Counted from the stretch's first letter, positions 46,621 to 63,110 are shown. The stretch is DNA of 64,000 nt from Hypericum androsaemum (GCA_963995505.1 OZ023180.1:16878689-16942688); one strand, 5' to 3'. Translations and numbers: made by a program. The notes: a model not told the origin generated them from the sequence alone.

Positions 46621-48962
46621 TTGAATCTGGATTAGTTGGTTGTCGATTGGGCCGGATAGTAGATGATGGTTAAACGACAAAGTAGGCGTCTTCTGGGTCA
46701 GTGAACCAGAGAATGGTGTCCTGGTTTGTGCCAATTAATACCTTAAGCTTGGTGGGCTTGGCCGGCCCACTAGGGGAGATTGCTCTATGAGCCCAAGAGT
46801 TTCAATAATGGCTGTATCGATAACGGGAAGCTAGTTGGTAGTAGACGGGGCCCCGTACTCGGAGACTCCGTATCTGCTAACGTATAGAGAGAGAGAGTTT
46901 AGTCAAAAGGGCATGACAGGAGATAATGAATTTGTCGGTGGCTAGATCAAAGTGGTGATACCCCTTGCCAATCTCATTATCGTTGAAATACCGAATGAAT
47001 GAATTTGTCGGTGACTATTCATATAGTACTTTCGTGAACATTCGACGAAACTTTTTGATGATTAATAACAGTTTACGTATAAAAAAAATAATGTGTAGGT
47101 AATGTTTCTGCCAATCAAGTGGTCGATTTTTAAATTCTGTCGTCCGTAAGACCGTGATGGGCAATGACAGAGAGGACCATCCAGCTGTTGCATATCGTTC
47201 AGACGAGAGAAGGTTTGGCCTCTTGTTTGTGAACAAAACACACCTAAGAATGGAAAATAGGCGCAATACTTATTATCGACTTTGTACAATTTTGCTCCCT
47301 AAGGAGACACTTCTATATTTGATTAGATAGCTTACCTTCTGCTCTAACCCAAATTTGTCATCATGGAAGTATCTTCGATAATGACCATGTTCCCAGTTCC
47401 AGACTAGAACCGTAATTATATTCTAATTAGATCCTAGTTCATATACATACATGTTTAATTTTACGAAAAAATAAATATTTCTTTTGCATCATTTCTCTCT
47501 CTCTTTTTTCCTACACAGAAGCTGCAATATCACACACAGCGGAGGACAATTTTATTTCTATTTTCACATCACGAGCTTGCACTAAAAGAGTGAGAACAAG
47601 TTACTGGGTAGCTGAATCATCAGCTCGTGTTTTTTTTTTGAGAAGGTCAGCTCATGGTTCGACCCCTCAGAATATAGACGGAAGACAAATTCGGTGAACA
47701 TCTTCTTATTTTTTAAAAAGAGAATAAATTAAATTCCAAGAATTATTGGATCGATGGTGTCAAGGGAAATAGATCATGTGGGCAGACAGACGCTTATCCA
47801 CATCATAGGATCAAGTGCAGTGATGGTAGTCACAAACAGATGCTTATCGACTCATTTACTTTCTCGAATAATGAGAAGACAGAGAGATAGGTGGACAAGC
47901 ACCGAGAGAGAGGTCCCCGGATCAATTAATAGCGACCAGACAATGAATATCACGGTTTGGACACTTTCAACAAAAACATTACCAAAAAATATATATAAAG
48001 GCCTAAAACATAAACCATAACGTAAAACGTTTAAAAAATTAGTTAAATTCTTTATAACTCTTAAGAACCTTTGAATCAGTCTGGAAAAAAAATTCCAACA
48101 TAGCCTAAAACCATTAAAAAATTAAAATACAATTACGGAGAACAATCAAAGAACAAAAACGAGATCAGTTCGTCAAACTATAACGTCGAGTACCATCAAA
48201 CTAGATTTCTCTATGGTTCCTAAAAAAACTAGATTTCTCCACTATTCATCACACACGGCTACATAACACCACTGAATATTTATTGGGAAAAAAAGAACTC
48301 AACAGTTCTAATAAAACTTGAACACTAATTAAGACTCAAAAATTAGTTAGACCACAGATACTAGTAGGCTGATGAACATGTCCATCAAGCTGCATATCCC
48401 AAGAAAAAGCCTCCAACAACATTTAGTCTCCAAAAGAAATATGCCTTATTTAATGGCTAAAAGGTAAGGTCCCTAAATATGATCCTTGGGCGACATTCTC
48501 AAAATGCAATCCGTAAATGCATGATGATCGATTCATCTCATTTATTGGAGAATTAATTAATCAAAGGAAACCTGAAGATAGAGAGCCAAAAAAGGAGAAA
48601 TATATTGGCAGGTGGTAATTACATGTAAGCTTCGTTAATCATGGTTTGAAATACTGAAAAGGGTGGTGCTTTTCATCTAGGATTGCTTTTTTCATCTTGT
48701 GGCTATCTTACACTTAACAAACTTAAACCAGATCCTCCGAAGTGTCAAGTCATAATCCGCATGTACACTTTGTCACCGGCTAATTTCTCAGAGGCCTGAA
48801 TCAGCCTTACGGATAACTTGCTTGGGAAACTTTGTCCGCCCAATCCTTTCAGTCCGAGACTATATAATAATAGTATAGCCGCAAGCAGTAAAACTTGGGG
48901 CCCAATATGGTTCTCGTGTTGCCACCAAGTCATAGCCCTTCATCAGACACAAAACAAAACCA
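46621..48962. other. Intergenic DNA
   Basis: No gene supported. The last 250 bp is the likely 3' UTR of the minus-strand PIF1-like gene. A T-run followed by 'ggttcgacccc' near 47,655 resembles a pol III B box, but no A box was found. Confidence 0.4.
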
Positions 48963-51900
48963 TCAGTTACAACAAAAGCCACCAGCTAAACAAGAGTAGA
49001 AATGGTGAAACAGCGACGACAATCTTCGAGTCTTACCCGATCGGTTATTGTCAAGATTATCAGTTCCTTGACTGTTACTTGGCTTGAGGCCGCCATTGGT
49101 GTGGACCGTTGCCTGATTCTGTGATCCAAGGAGAAAATCATTACCAGATCAATGCTTTTTTTGAAGTGGTCCTGGAAAGGGGCATCAAAATAGTGGCGAG
49201 TGGCTATGCATTTTGCTGGATAACTAAGCTAAATAAAGGAGAGGACATCCTGAAGTTGCAGAAATGCTAAAAAAACGTCTGTGTCACTCTAAAACCCTCC
49301 AACGATGTCGCTTTTCTATTTGCGTGAACCTGTTCTGTTCACTTGTCCATATCGAAGCATCTATTGAAATTTCTCGAACTAGATGCATCTACAAAACAAG
49401 AATCATGAACTACCTGAAATACTGGTAATTGCATCTGGTGGAGACTGAGATACTGATGGTAGGGGTCGGCGAAATTCGGGACTCGTAACCCTGCTGAATT
49501 TAGCATGGGATCTCGGGGTCCGGCTCCTCGCATTCTGTTCGGGTCAGTAGGAACAGGGGGCATATGAAATGCTGGTACAGAAAACCTTGGACCTAGATGT
49601 GCTGCTGCAGCTGTCGTCGTCAAGGATGCACCGGCTAAAACATTGTGAAACGGCATCATCGCCCTGTTCATGCTCATTTCCATGCCCATGCCGACCCCTA
49701 AACCCATTCCGATCGGTGACATGTACTGCTGCACTCCAGGAAACATCATTGGCACCATACCACAGCCCATAGACATCATCTGCAGCAAATTAAGACAGTT
49801 TAATGTTGTTACAAGCAAAATAAACGGGAACAAACTACATTTTAAATAATTTAAGCCCCTTTAAACTGATTAATCAGCCAAGTAGATGTTCAGACGTCGG
49901 GCGGCTTCCACACAAAAAAAAACGAATTTTTTTCCTTCAAATAGGATAAAAGCAGCGAACAAGCATTCAAGGATCAAGAGAAGCCTGAACCTACCTGTAC
50001 TTGCAACTGGAGAGATTTTAAGTACTCAATTGCCTCATCCAACATTGAAGCTTTGTCCGACTGAAATTTCAAATGACAACAAAAAAAGTCTGTAAATTAA
50101 CACAAATGACAACAAAAAAAGTCTGTAAATTAACACACTGGAAAAAATTTAAATGACAGAGATACACTCATAATTCGTGCACTAGACGAACCTTATTGCA
50201 ACGAGGGATAAGTTCTTGCAAAGCCTTCATCTTCTCATTTATCCGATCTCGTCTTCGCTGCAAATGTACAAAATAAAATTTCAGCAACTACATTACAATG
50301 ATTTTTTTTCCTTCTAAGAACTCGGAAATAAAACCAGCTACCAGAAACTAACCCTTTCCGAGAGGTTATGGACTTCTGCAGCACGCGATCTCTTCGTAGA
50401 TGTCGATCCATGCGGCTGCTTCTTTGGGTTGTCAGATTCAAACTCAGTATCCTTTATGATCAAGAAAGGAAAACGTTAGGTTTTGTGATATCCCAAACGG
50501 CAAGGAGGGCCTTTCCCTCCGAGGTACTCTTTCCTTATCACGGATTTTTCTTACTGAGTTTTTCCGTGATGGAATTTTGACGAGACCGGGGGTCGCAACC
50601 TCACAAGAGGTCGAAAAATGACCTTGTACTAAGTAAGATGTATTTGGCCGATATTATTAATATATAGGGGTGATTTGCTCCTCCATTAAAATAAAATAAA
50701 AATCAAAACCAAGGTTATTGAAAATTCAAAAAATGGAACAAGCTGTGACACACACTAGTACTTTGGTATGGACATGCCTAGACCTGGCCATGAATTGAAT
50801 CTGATTCGTGATTTGATTTGATTCGATTCGTTAAAAATTCGATTCGATTCATCAATAATTCGATTCGTAAAAAATTTGATTCGAATTCGTCATAAAACGA
50901 ATTGAATACGGTTCAAGATATTTATAATTCGCAAAACCGGCAAATTTAATTCGAATTCGATTCGAAAATTTGATTCGAGTTAAATTCGTGTTAAATTCGA
51001 TTCAAATTCATGCACATATAATAATAATATATGTTAAAAAAATTCAAATAAAATGGGGGGATTTGAGAGGGAAAAATTCGGTTATAATTCGATTATAATT
51101 CGATTTGAATTCGAAAATTCATAATTCGTATTCGATTCGTCTTGTGAAGAATTGAATACGGTTTAATGTTTTGATGAATTCGAATAAATTCGATTCGAAT
51201 TCGTCCAAATTCGAACCGTGGTCAGGTCTAGACATGCCCTTCCACTATGCTTTCTCTGGAGGACAAATAAATAAATCCAACAAAGAATATAGGGTGTATT
51301 TGGTAAATAGTATTGGACAAAGAATAAATTCACCAAAGGACTTGCAGCCAAGCGGTACAAGGAGTTATAAAATTCAAAGAGATCCAAGATTCAAGCATTC
51401 GCTAGGTGTAAAAATTTTACAATTAAAAAAAAATTTCGATAGAAACGTGTTTGGTAACTTCTTGCTCGCATACAAAACACAAAATTTTACAATAGTTCCT
51501 CTAAAAATATATGACTAATAACTAAGATTCAATATTTTTATTTATAATAAAATATACAGAAACAATTTTTATAAATTATATTGTGTTTAAAAATTAATAA
51601 TCCAAACATTAACTTTTTAACCATAAAATTACTCTAACCAAACAGTACCAACCGCTCCTCAATAAGTGCCTATCACGTGTACGGACAGGTAAACGTAGAC
51701 ACGCCGAAAGCTCATTTAATTCTCAATAACAACAAACCGCAAACGAAGAAAACAAAATTCCTTAGAAAGAATAAAATAAACAAAAATTAAAATCTGAAGC
51801 CAACCCAAAACCATGGTTTTAAAAAACGCGGTCCGACCAGTGGTTTGACCGGTTGGACCGCGAAACGGACACTAGACCGGGTCGTTTTTAGGCTTTTGAC

Positions 51901-54720
51901 CGGCGTCTGTACTAACTGGACCAAATCTGGTCGGACCGGCCAATTTTGAGGTCCATCCTGACCGGTCGAACCTGGTTAATACCAAAATGGGCAAAATTGA
52001 CTTTTTTTGGTGGTTTTCGAGGAAAAAATTGATTTGACAAATTTATAAAGTAATAAATAAATAAATAAAAGTAGATTTATAGAGTGGAGAGATAAAAAAT
52101 TAAGTCTACTTTTTTTTATGGAAAATAAGTATATTTTAACCTATATATATATATATTATTTAAAATATTTTAAAATAAAAAAATTTTGGTCCGACCGATG
52201 GTTCGCCCGGTCCGACCTACCGACCCGGAGGACGGGAGAAATCCCGAGTTGGCCTCCGGGTTGTTTTTTAAAACCATGCCCAAAACCCATTTAAATAAAA
52301 AGGGAAAAGTTTACTTTAGTATCCTATAGTATACCCCAAAATCACTTTAGTACCCTGTGGTAAAAAACTGATCAATCGAGTCATACTTATTCCAATTAAC
52401 ATCAAAAAGGTCCACGGGCAGCTGCCCGAAGCCTTCCCGACCTACCCGAACCCTGCCCCTCCAACTAAGCAAGCCACGTCACTAATTTTTGATGACGTGG
52501 AGCCACGTGGATCTTTTCTTTCTCTCTCCTCCTCCTCCTCCTCCTCCTCTTCCTTCTTCGTTGCCAATTTACCAATTTGCTAGCTTGAGGCCAATCTCGC
52601 GGAGGGCATCGCGGCTGTCCGGGGTGGAAAGGCCGATGCCGGTGAGGCGGAGGAGATCCGGCGGCGGCAGGGCATCAATGAAGTGCGCGGCCTACCATCA
52701 CCTTTTCATAGGCCGTATTGAGCGGGAGCCGGCCGGGACCCACATCGGGGTTGGTCTCGAAGTACAAGTACCGGAAGTCGACGGGGAGGGCGAAGCTCCT
52801 CACTGGGTCCGGGAGGGGATGATTCGAGCAAGAGCTCATCGAAATCTGCAAGAGGCGAGAAGGACAAGACGTCTCTGACTCCAACTACTAGTCCATTACG
52901 ATGCCGTCGAGAGTGCCATTTTTGTCGACGCCGACGCCCAACTTCCAAGTCCCGATGCCTAGCCTCCGAGTCTCGCCGACACCCACCCTCCTAGTCCCGA
53001 CGCTCAGCTTCCAAGTCCCGACTCATCTCTCTCTCTCTCTCTCTCTCTCACCGACGCCCAGCTTTGTGAGCAGGTCTTCCAGCGAGTAACCGTCGCCGAC
53101 CGTGAAATTTGTAGCGCCGCGGGGATGACGTGGACGAGCTTCTCGTGGCTCATCGGCGGATTCGCAGAGGTGGACGACTGCGGGGGCAGAGAAAATGGGT
53201 CGAGGGGCGGGCCTCTCGAACGGGTCGAGGTACGGGATCGAACGGTAGTTTCGCTGATCAACGAGCACTCCGAGTCAGGTACGGGATCGAACAGGCCTCT
53301 CGAACGAGAAGAAGAAGAGAGAGGGGAGAGCCACGTCATCAAAAATTAGTGACGTGGCTTGCTTAGTTGGACGGGCAAGGTTCGGGCAGGTCGGGAAGGC
53401 TTCGGGCAGCTGCCCGTGGACCTTTTTTATGTTAATTGGAATAAGTATGACTCGATTGGTCATTTTTTACCACAGGGTACTAAAACGAGAAGAAGAAGAG
53501 AGAGGGGAGAGCCACGTCATCAAAAATTAGTGACGTGGCTTGCTTAGTTGGACGGGCAAGGTTCGGGCAGGTCGGGAAGGCTTCGGGCAGCTGCCCGTGG
53601 ACCTTTTTTATGTTAATTGGAATAAGTATGACTCGATTGGTCATTTTTTACCACAGGGTACTAAAGTGATTTTGGGGTATACCACAGGATATTAAAATAG
53701 ATTTTTCCCAAATAAAAATGGGTACGGTATGGGGGCGCATTTACCGACGGATTTTATATTTAAAAAATATAGTACACAGAATCAAATAGAGGCTCCTATT
53801 TCCAAAGAGTGGACAACCCATTTATTTAAATAATCACGTTTATATTCGTACTTTTAACTTGATTTAAAATTGATTAAAACTCCACCTGTCGAGAATTAGA
53901 GATCGGCAGTTACTTTAATTACCTCGCTATGATAGTCGAGGTCCTCCTCAACCCCCTTGCGCTTCCTGTCGTGATTCGGGGGAGGCTTCTGCCAGCCGCC
54001 GGCCTGATGCGACGGCGGGAAAGGCGACGGCTCCGCGCTGGCGCTCGATCCTCCCGGCGATGACGTCTCGGATGCCGTCTCCCTGTTCGTTGTCGTGTTG
54101 CTGTTGGGAGGCGCCGCCCGATCCCAGCACATTACGGGGGTCACGCTCGAGTCGACCACCGTGGACTCCCTCACAACCGCCGCCGGGAAGCTCCTGATGC
54201 CGGCCGGACCTGTCTCCGGGCCGTCCCTCCCCCGCTGCCTCGAGAAGAGCGGGAAGTTCGCCACCGCATCCGTCCTCCTCGGAGGCGGAAGAAGCGGCCG
54301 GGGCACACTTGCAACCGCGGCCACTGTTGTGGTGGAAGAGGAGGAAGGCGGAGGAAGGTAGAAGTCGTCTTGGTCGTTGAGAGGGTAGTGAAGCCAGGAG
54401 GCCATCTCGTCCTCTTGGATAAACAGTTGTTGCTGATCTAACTTGGACGGCGGAGATGGCGGTGGTTGGTGTGGGGTCTTCTTTAGAGCCGAGCGATGGG
54501 AGTTTTGGCTCTGAGTCACCACCTGCCCGTTTTGCCATAGCAACTCTATTATGTCATCTTCCATCCTGCACACAACAATTTACCATTCTCGATCCCGCTC
54601 CGCTGAACCGACTAATACAGATTTGATCCGAAAGAGTCACACTTACATGGACGATTTCTTAGAGCGAGGGAGGGCGTAACCTTCGTCGACCATCTCAAAA
54701 TCAGGTACATAGTGGTTCAT
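48963..54720 (-). CDS. PIF1: PIF1-like phytochrome-interacting bHLH transcription factor
   Basis: Seven coding exons: 54720-54647, 54565-53923, 50451-50353, 50257-50192, 50060-49995, 49779-49414 and 49118 to about 48963, about 489 aa in frame. It starts [20 protein letters not shown]. The active-phytochrome-B-binding motif is [14 protein letters not shown], followed by [15 protein letters not shown], which marks the PIF1/PIL5 type. Exons 3-5 encode the bHLH: the basic region [18 protein letters not shown] keeps the His-Glu-Arg set for G-box binding. [16 protein letters not shown] follows. PIF1 represses germination and chlorophyll synthesis in the dark, and is degraded after phytochrome binding. 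Intron 2 is 3.47 kb and full of transposons. The last exon may instead splice at a GTAAGA near 49,037, which would change the final residues. Confidence 0.93.
50779..51230. mobile_element. hAT-type element in PIF1 intron 2
   Basis: Ends TAGACCTGGCCA ... TGGTCAGGTCTA with a perfect 8-bp target duplication GACATGCC at 50771-50778 and 51231-51238. The body consists of many ATTCGATTCG/CGAATTCGAA-like repeats. No transposase. Confidence 0.92.
51291..51650. mobile_element. Possible hAT-like MITE in PIF1 intron 2
   Basis: Left 'agggtgtatttggtaaatag' and right 'ctaaccaaacagtacc' are imperfect inverted repeats of the common 'ggg.gt.tttggtt' kind. The target duplication is not clear. Confidence 0.4.
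51812..52278. mobile_element. hAT-type MITE, CATGGTTTT family, copy 2 (PIF1 intron 2)
   Basis: Starts CATGGTTTTAAAAAACGCGG and ends in inverted 'tttttaaaaccatg'. A perfect 8-bp duplication CCCAAAAC is at 51804-51811 and 52279-52286. It shares ends and 'gaccggt' interior with the copy at 41981. Confidence 0.92.
52302..53709. mobile_element. Pack-MULE-like element in PIF1 intron 2
   Basis: Ends GGGAAAAGTTTAC ... ATTTTTCCC; long TIRs of about 200 bp (52302-52500 against roughly 53,480-53,709). A perfect 9-bp duplication AAATAAAAA is at 52293-52301 and 53710-53718. The GC-rich interior (52,560-53,290) has protein-like minus-strand stretches ([37 protein letters not shown]) that look like captured host gene pieces. 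No transposase. The right TIR is partly duplicated. Confidence 0.92.
53303..53664. repeat. 181-bp tandem duplication at the MULE right end
   Basis: Two units, 53303-53483 and 53484-53664, essentially identical, each starting aacgagaagaagaagagaga and ending ggtactaaa. The duplication includes most of the right TIR, so the element now has one left and nearly two right ends. Confidence 0.92.
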
Positions 54721-54984
54721 TCCACTGTTCCAGATGGCTCGGTGGGGGGTTTTCTTCTAAATTCTCCCGGGGTAGTGAAACTGACTATGGTTGGGTTCAG
54801 AAGATTTTCTGGTGGCTTTTCATGAAGGGGTAGGGGTCTCTGCGTAGTTTGGACTTTGTTCTACGCACTCTCTGCGTTCTTGTTTGGCTTTATTGATGTC
54901 AAAATGCAGGGCAGTAAGCGAGGATAAGGTTGTTCACTCGGAACCGGATTTGATCATTGAGGAACATCTTAGACTCAACTCATT
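54721..54984 (-). promoter_or_regulatory. 5' flank of the PIF1-like gene
   Basis: The proximal upstream region of a minus-strand gene. I see no unambiguous TATA box. A 5' UTR intron is common in this family and cannot be excluded. Confidence 0.35.
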
Positions 54985-55280
54985 GTATTATAATTATACG
55001 ATCTATTGTACCATAACTGAACGAACTATTATATTATAACTGGACGAACTATTGAATCATAACTAAGCGAACTAGCGCGTGTTGCGAAAAAATTGGGACC
55101 GCTTTGGGCGATCCATTGCATCATAACAAGGCGACCCATTGTATCATAACTAAGCAAACTATTGTATCATAACTGACCAACCCAGTACATGTGAGGAAAA
55201 AATCAGGATCGCTTCAGACAACCCATTACATCATAACTGGATGACCCATTATATTTTAACTGAACAAACAGTGCGTGTTC
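54985..55280. repeat. Tandem repeat upstream of PIF1
   Basis: Repeated units of about 23-27 bp with the core 'cattgtatcataact(aa/ga)gcgaac' occur about nine times, arranged in a higher-order pattern: the cluster ending 'gcgtgttgcgaaaaaattgggaccgcttt' is echoed as 'acatgtgaggaaaaaatcaggatcgctt'. It starts about 265 bp upstream of the start codon. Confidence 0.8.
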
Positions 55281-55499
55281 CAGAACAATCCTGAACAAAA
55301 ATACATGTATAAGACCAAATCCCGTGCCTGTTCACTCTCTCTCCGAATAATGAGAAGGGAAGAGGACGAAACGTAAATCCGAGTTCCAACATCTTGGAGT
55401 CGTCTCGCTCTGTTAAACTGTCTTTCCCAATTTTGATGTCGTTTATATCCACTTTGGTTGGTTGCGAGTGACATTTCCGAATAAGTTTCAAACATTTAT

Positions 55500-57350
55500 A
55501 ACAAATGATGGTATTTTGTTTGGTAGTGAAGGATCAAATGTAAATTATAACCACAATCACAATTACATCAATCTAAAAGTCGTACATTAAATGTTCATTA
55601 CGTTTTCACATGATTATTCTCCGCATAAAAGTTTGTTATTGGTACGTCTTTACTCATAATCTCTTGATCGAAGTAATGATTAAAAGAAAACCCACATTTT
55701 CTTTTAATAGCGTGCTTCTTTTTTTTTCAATTTTTATCTCAATTACTTACTTATATTTTTCTGTCTATTCATTAACTATAAGTCACGTGTCCTTAAAATT
55801 TTTAAGATTATCACGAAGTTGTGAGTTTAGAATTAAATAGACTCCTCGTTCAATATTGAGATACGATTTGGATAGATATTAAATTATGTGTCTATATAGA
55901 GATTTTACGAATAAATCCCAACATCTCTCACTTACACATGATTGACCAAAATCAATTCACTCTTTCAATTCATGTCTAGTAGATAAGTCGTGCGACCAAC
56001 ATACTTCAAGTACACTTAGCTAAAATCGAAGAGCACATAATAGTCATTGAATGATAGTATCTCGATTAGCACCTCCATTGTATAAAGTATATCTTACCCT
56101 AGGTTTTACCTCACATTCATTGTTTTCATTTGTAATTTCTAACACAATTTATTTGTGTTCGCTACTTCCAAAATACGTTAAGAATCTCAAGGGTAGAGTT
56201 TCGAAAAAATCATAGTTTTCAGAATAGGTCTCACACTAGAAAAATTAAAATCACTTAGTATTAGATTGATTTCAGAGGTCGTAAAGCATACATGACATAA
56301 TCCATGTGTTATGGTATTCTGTCCTTGTAAAAGAATTGCATGTATTAAATAAATAATATCATACTAGAGTATCACCCTCAATATTTCCGAACAACGACTT
56401 TAGTCTACCCACTGACTACTCCATATTTTCAAGAAAGAATTATGGTAATTGGTAAGTTCTACTTACTACTTACCATTGGATGCCATATAATTATATAAAT
56501 TCTCAAATTTTATTTAATGTAATATTTATTGCTTGCACCGTCAATAATCTTGCACTTTAACATAATCTTTCTTGTAGTTAAGCGAGATGATATTCATATT
56601 TTAGAATAGGCGTTCGATATTTAACAATGTTGTAAAATTGCCTCATCTCAATCAAGAATTAGATAAAAGCAAAAGCAATATCTTCACAAATCATGGGACC
56701 TAACATGTGTCTCGAACACACATCTATGTACACAGGGGCGGAGGGACCCAAGGCATTGTGGGGGCAATTGCCCCCACTTAATTTTTCTTGTTTGATAACT
56801 AGGTATATTTTTTAATGTATGTTCCCACTAAAATTAGAAATTGACCCCACTAAAAAATTAATCAACCTAAAATTAAAACCATATCTTAAAAAAATTAGGC
56901 ATTTCTTAATTTTTTAGTATATATTACAAGATCTTAATTAGTCTAACTATACTACCATAAATAATAAAGCAATCAACTAAAAAAAATTATAAATGTACGT
57001 TGAACTTTTTGAAAAAAATTATATTGCCCTCACTCCCCAAATTTTCTGACTCCGCCCTGTATGTACACTCTTAGTTATTGGATCATATCTCTCGTAAATA
57101 TACGTTGTTATGCTCACTTCCTTAAACACAACCTTATCGTAAAATATTCTCATTGGTTTGAGACTTTCTTCAACTATATCTCTTATTGCACAGTAGTTAT
57201 AAAAACTACATATCCAACCTCTACATCTGACAAAGGAGGCAAACAAAAGTCTATTTCTTGCTACTCTACGAAATAGTACCTCCTCTTAGCAAGAAAAATA
57301 TATCGCAATATGGATTTTCACCGGTCCATTTCTCATGTCTAATCAGTATG
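55500..57350 (-). mobile_element. Eroded copia 3' end
   Basis: At 56,160-56,470 the sequence follows 19,860-20,160 of the main copia element block by block ('acttccaaaatacgtt', 'ctcaagggtagagttt', 'catactagagtatca'). Around 56,700 and again at 57,060-57,250 it matches the RNase H 3' end. On the minus strand 'gagagatgttgggatttattcg' near 55,930 looks like a polypurine tract plus LTR start. All frames are destroyed. It contains a nested hAT MITE. Confidence 0.7.
56733..57059. mobile_element. hAT MITE nested in the copia remnant
   Basis: Ends CAGGGGCGGAG ... CTCCGCCCTG, the classical hAT terminal sequence, with a perfect 8-bp duplication TATGTACA at 56725-56732 and 57060-57067. 327 bp, no ORF. 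Confidence 0.93.
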
Positions 57351-57429
57351 AACATAACTCTTCCATATCAAATCTTGATTTTGATAACTCAATAATTATT
57401 CTTCAATCAATTTCAAGTACTTTATAATT

Positions 57430-57790
57430 TCATTAACCACTTTGTGTAATGCTAGGACTGAGATAACCCAGAGCATTCGCGTAGGACTTGGACCGAAATC
57501 TCGGTGTTCACTCACTAGAAACTTAGGACGCTATTTGATGATGCCTCAAGGCGACTTATGTTTACAATTTGAAAAAGTGCAGCAAAGATTTCAAGGATGG
57601 AGCACGAAGCAATTATCCTTCATCGGTCGTGTGACACTAGCATAAGCCGTCATATCGGCTCTACTAAGCTACTTCATGCAAGCTGTCAAATTACCCCTAG
57701 GATTGTGCGATGAAATAGAGAAATTATATAGAAGTTCTGTCTGGGGGTCATCAACTGCTAAGAAAAAACCTCATCTCGTTCCTAAAAGAA
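57430..57790 (+). mobile_element. LINE reverse transcriptase fragment
   Basis: The plus strand reads NLGRYLMMPQGDLCLQFEKV, then QQRFQGWSTKQLSFIGRVTL, and after one stop AVISALLSYFMQAVKLPLGL: the conserved region downstream of the RT core in plant L1 elements. It is truncated at both ends. Confidence 0.85.
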
Positions 57791-58489
57791 AAGAGAGTTT
57801 GCAGCGGCAACTCTCTCCAGATGGTGGCAGTGGTGTTTAGAAACCCTAAAACCTTATTAAGAAAGGGTGATGACGACCCATGTTATGTTTCTCATTTAAG
57901 AGGCGGGGGAACAGGGACCGACACCGCTGAATATTTTACAATAATTCTTGCACTTTTTTTAGAAATGTACAAATATAACATGGTATAACTAACAGTGCAA
58001 ATTTTCTCAAGTAATAATTTTATGATAGACATAGGGATTCACAAACCCTTCTCTCTACCACCACAACATTACCAGGGATGAGTGGGGTGAGAGCGTGTGA
58101 GCAGTTTTCGATATTTTTATTTTTTTGTTATATGGAGAGTAACTCGTCCTTTCCCTTGCTGATGACCTCGACTGCAACTAGGAAGAATAGACATTTCCAC
58201 CGCAGATGAAATGGGATGGAATTATAATCCAATTGATTTGGATTCAGCGCCATATGTGTTTATTGCATCAATATCCAGCTAATCCTCACAGATGTCGTTT
58301 TAAATGGTTTCCCATCGAGGAAAAAATCTGAACCGTAGTGTACAAATTACTGTCACCTCCGCTCTGGGAACAAGAGACGACGGGATTTTCAGAAACAAAG
58401 TCTCTCGCCAAAACTGATTTTGGTGGAAGGGAACGTTTTTTGTCGCAAAATCATTGTCAAGGCCTACCTCTATAGCACTAGAGCATCGC
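57791..58489. other. Spacer and CPN60 3' flank
   Basis: No gene seen. It includes the 3' UTR of the minus-strand CPN60 gene next to 58,490. Confidence 0.5.
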
Positions 58490-62465
<3,976 letters not shown>

Positions 62466-62679
62466 GGTCGGTGGTATCGGGTTGTTGAAATGGTGTGGGC
62501 GGAAGTAAGAAGTGAGGGTTTTTAAAGTGAAGGCTCTAGAAGGGTTTTTGGTTCCCCGGGAGGGTTTAGGGTTTATAGGGGGCAAAAACGACCGGGTACA
62601 AGGGACGACAGCGAACGCGAATGGCCACCAGCTTAGCCCGTGATTAGTGGTCGTATTATATTAAAGGGATGACTGACCA
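62466..62679. promoter_or_regulatory. CPN60 5' flank
   Basis: Upstream region of the minus-strand CPN60 gene. I see no clear TATA box or heat-shock element consensus triplet by eye. 'aaaccctaaaccctcc' on the minus strand near 62,560-62,575 resembles a telo-box, frequent in promoters of translation and organelle biogenesis genes. Confidence 0.4.
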
Positions 62680-62681
62680 TC

Positions 62682-62770
62682 ATGGTTTCGAAAAACGACC
62701 TGCACATTTTTTCGTCAATCGGTCTGACTGGTGGTCGGATTAAAAATTTTTTATATTATATTATATTATA
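62682..62770. mobile_element. Truncated CATGGTTTT-family MITE, copy 3
   Basis: Starts CATGGTTTCGAAAAACGACC, then 'ggtctgactggtggtcgg', matching the left arm of the copies at 41981 and 51812. It runs into a (TATTA)n-like stretch and no right end is visible. Confidence 0.6.
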
Positions 62771-62879
62771 TTATTTAGTATTATTATTAATATTATCTAA
62801 TCTTATTGTAAAATTATAATGTACAAAGATCAAAATCATAATTTAATTATTAGTACAATTTCTACTCAAACCCCCTGCC

Positions 62880-63110
62880 CTCGTATTTGTTTATCGAGCA
62901 CCTTGGGATAGATGTCAGGCGTGGTTTTTGCCTAAATTTTTTTTTTCCAAGGTGAGTTTTTGTATTCAGGGGGTCTGGATTTCATTGGGGTTTTTGCTGT
63001 TTAGGGGTGTTTTACTGGTGTCGCATATTGCTTGCTTATCTTGAGCTGGGTTGTACTGATTTGTTTTGTTATGGAGTAATGCAATATATTTTTACCTATC
63101 AAAAAAAAAA
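62880..63110 (+). mobile_element. LINE 3' tail with poly(A)
   Basis: 'ttgttttgttatggagtaat' then 'gcaatatatttttacctatc' followed by ten A (63101-63110) is the typical 3' UTR end and tail of plant L1 elements. The coding part is absent; the left border is a guess. Confidence 0.65.

Noticed and set aside
47754..48020. 88-codon plus ORF
   Set aside because: No family, no context, composition of random AT-rich DNA.
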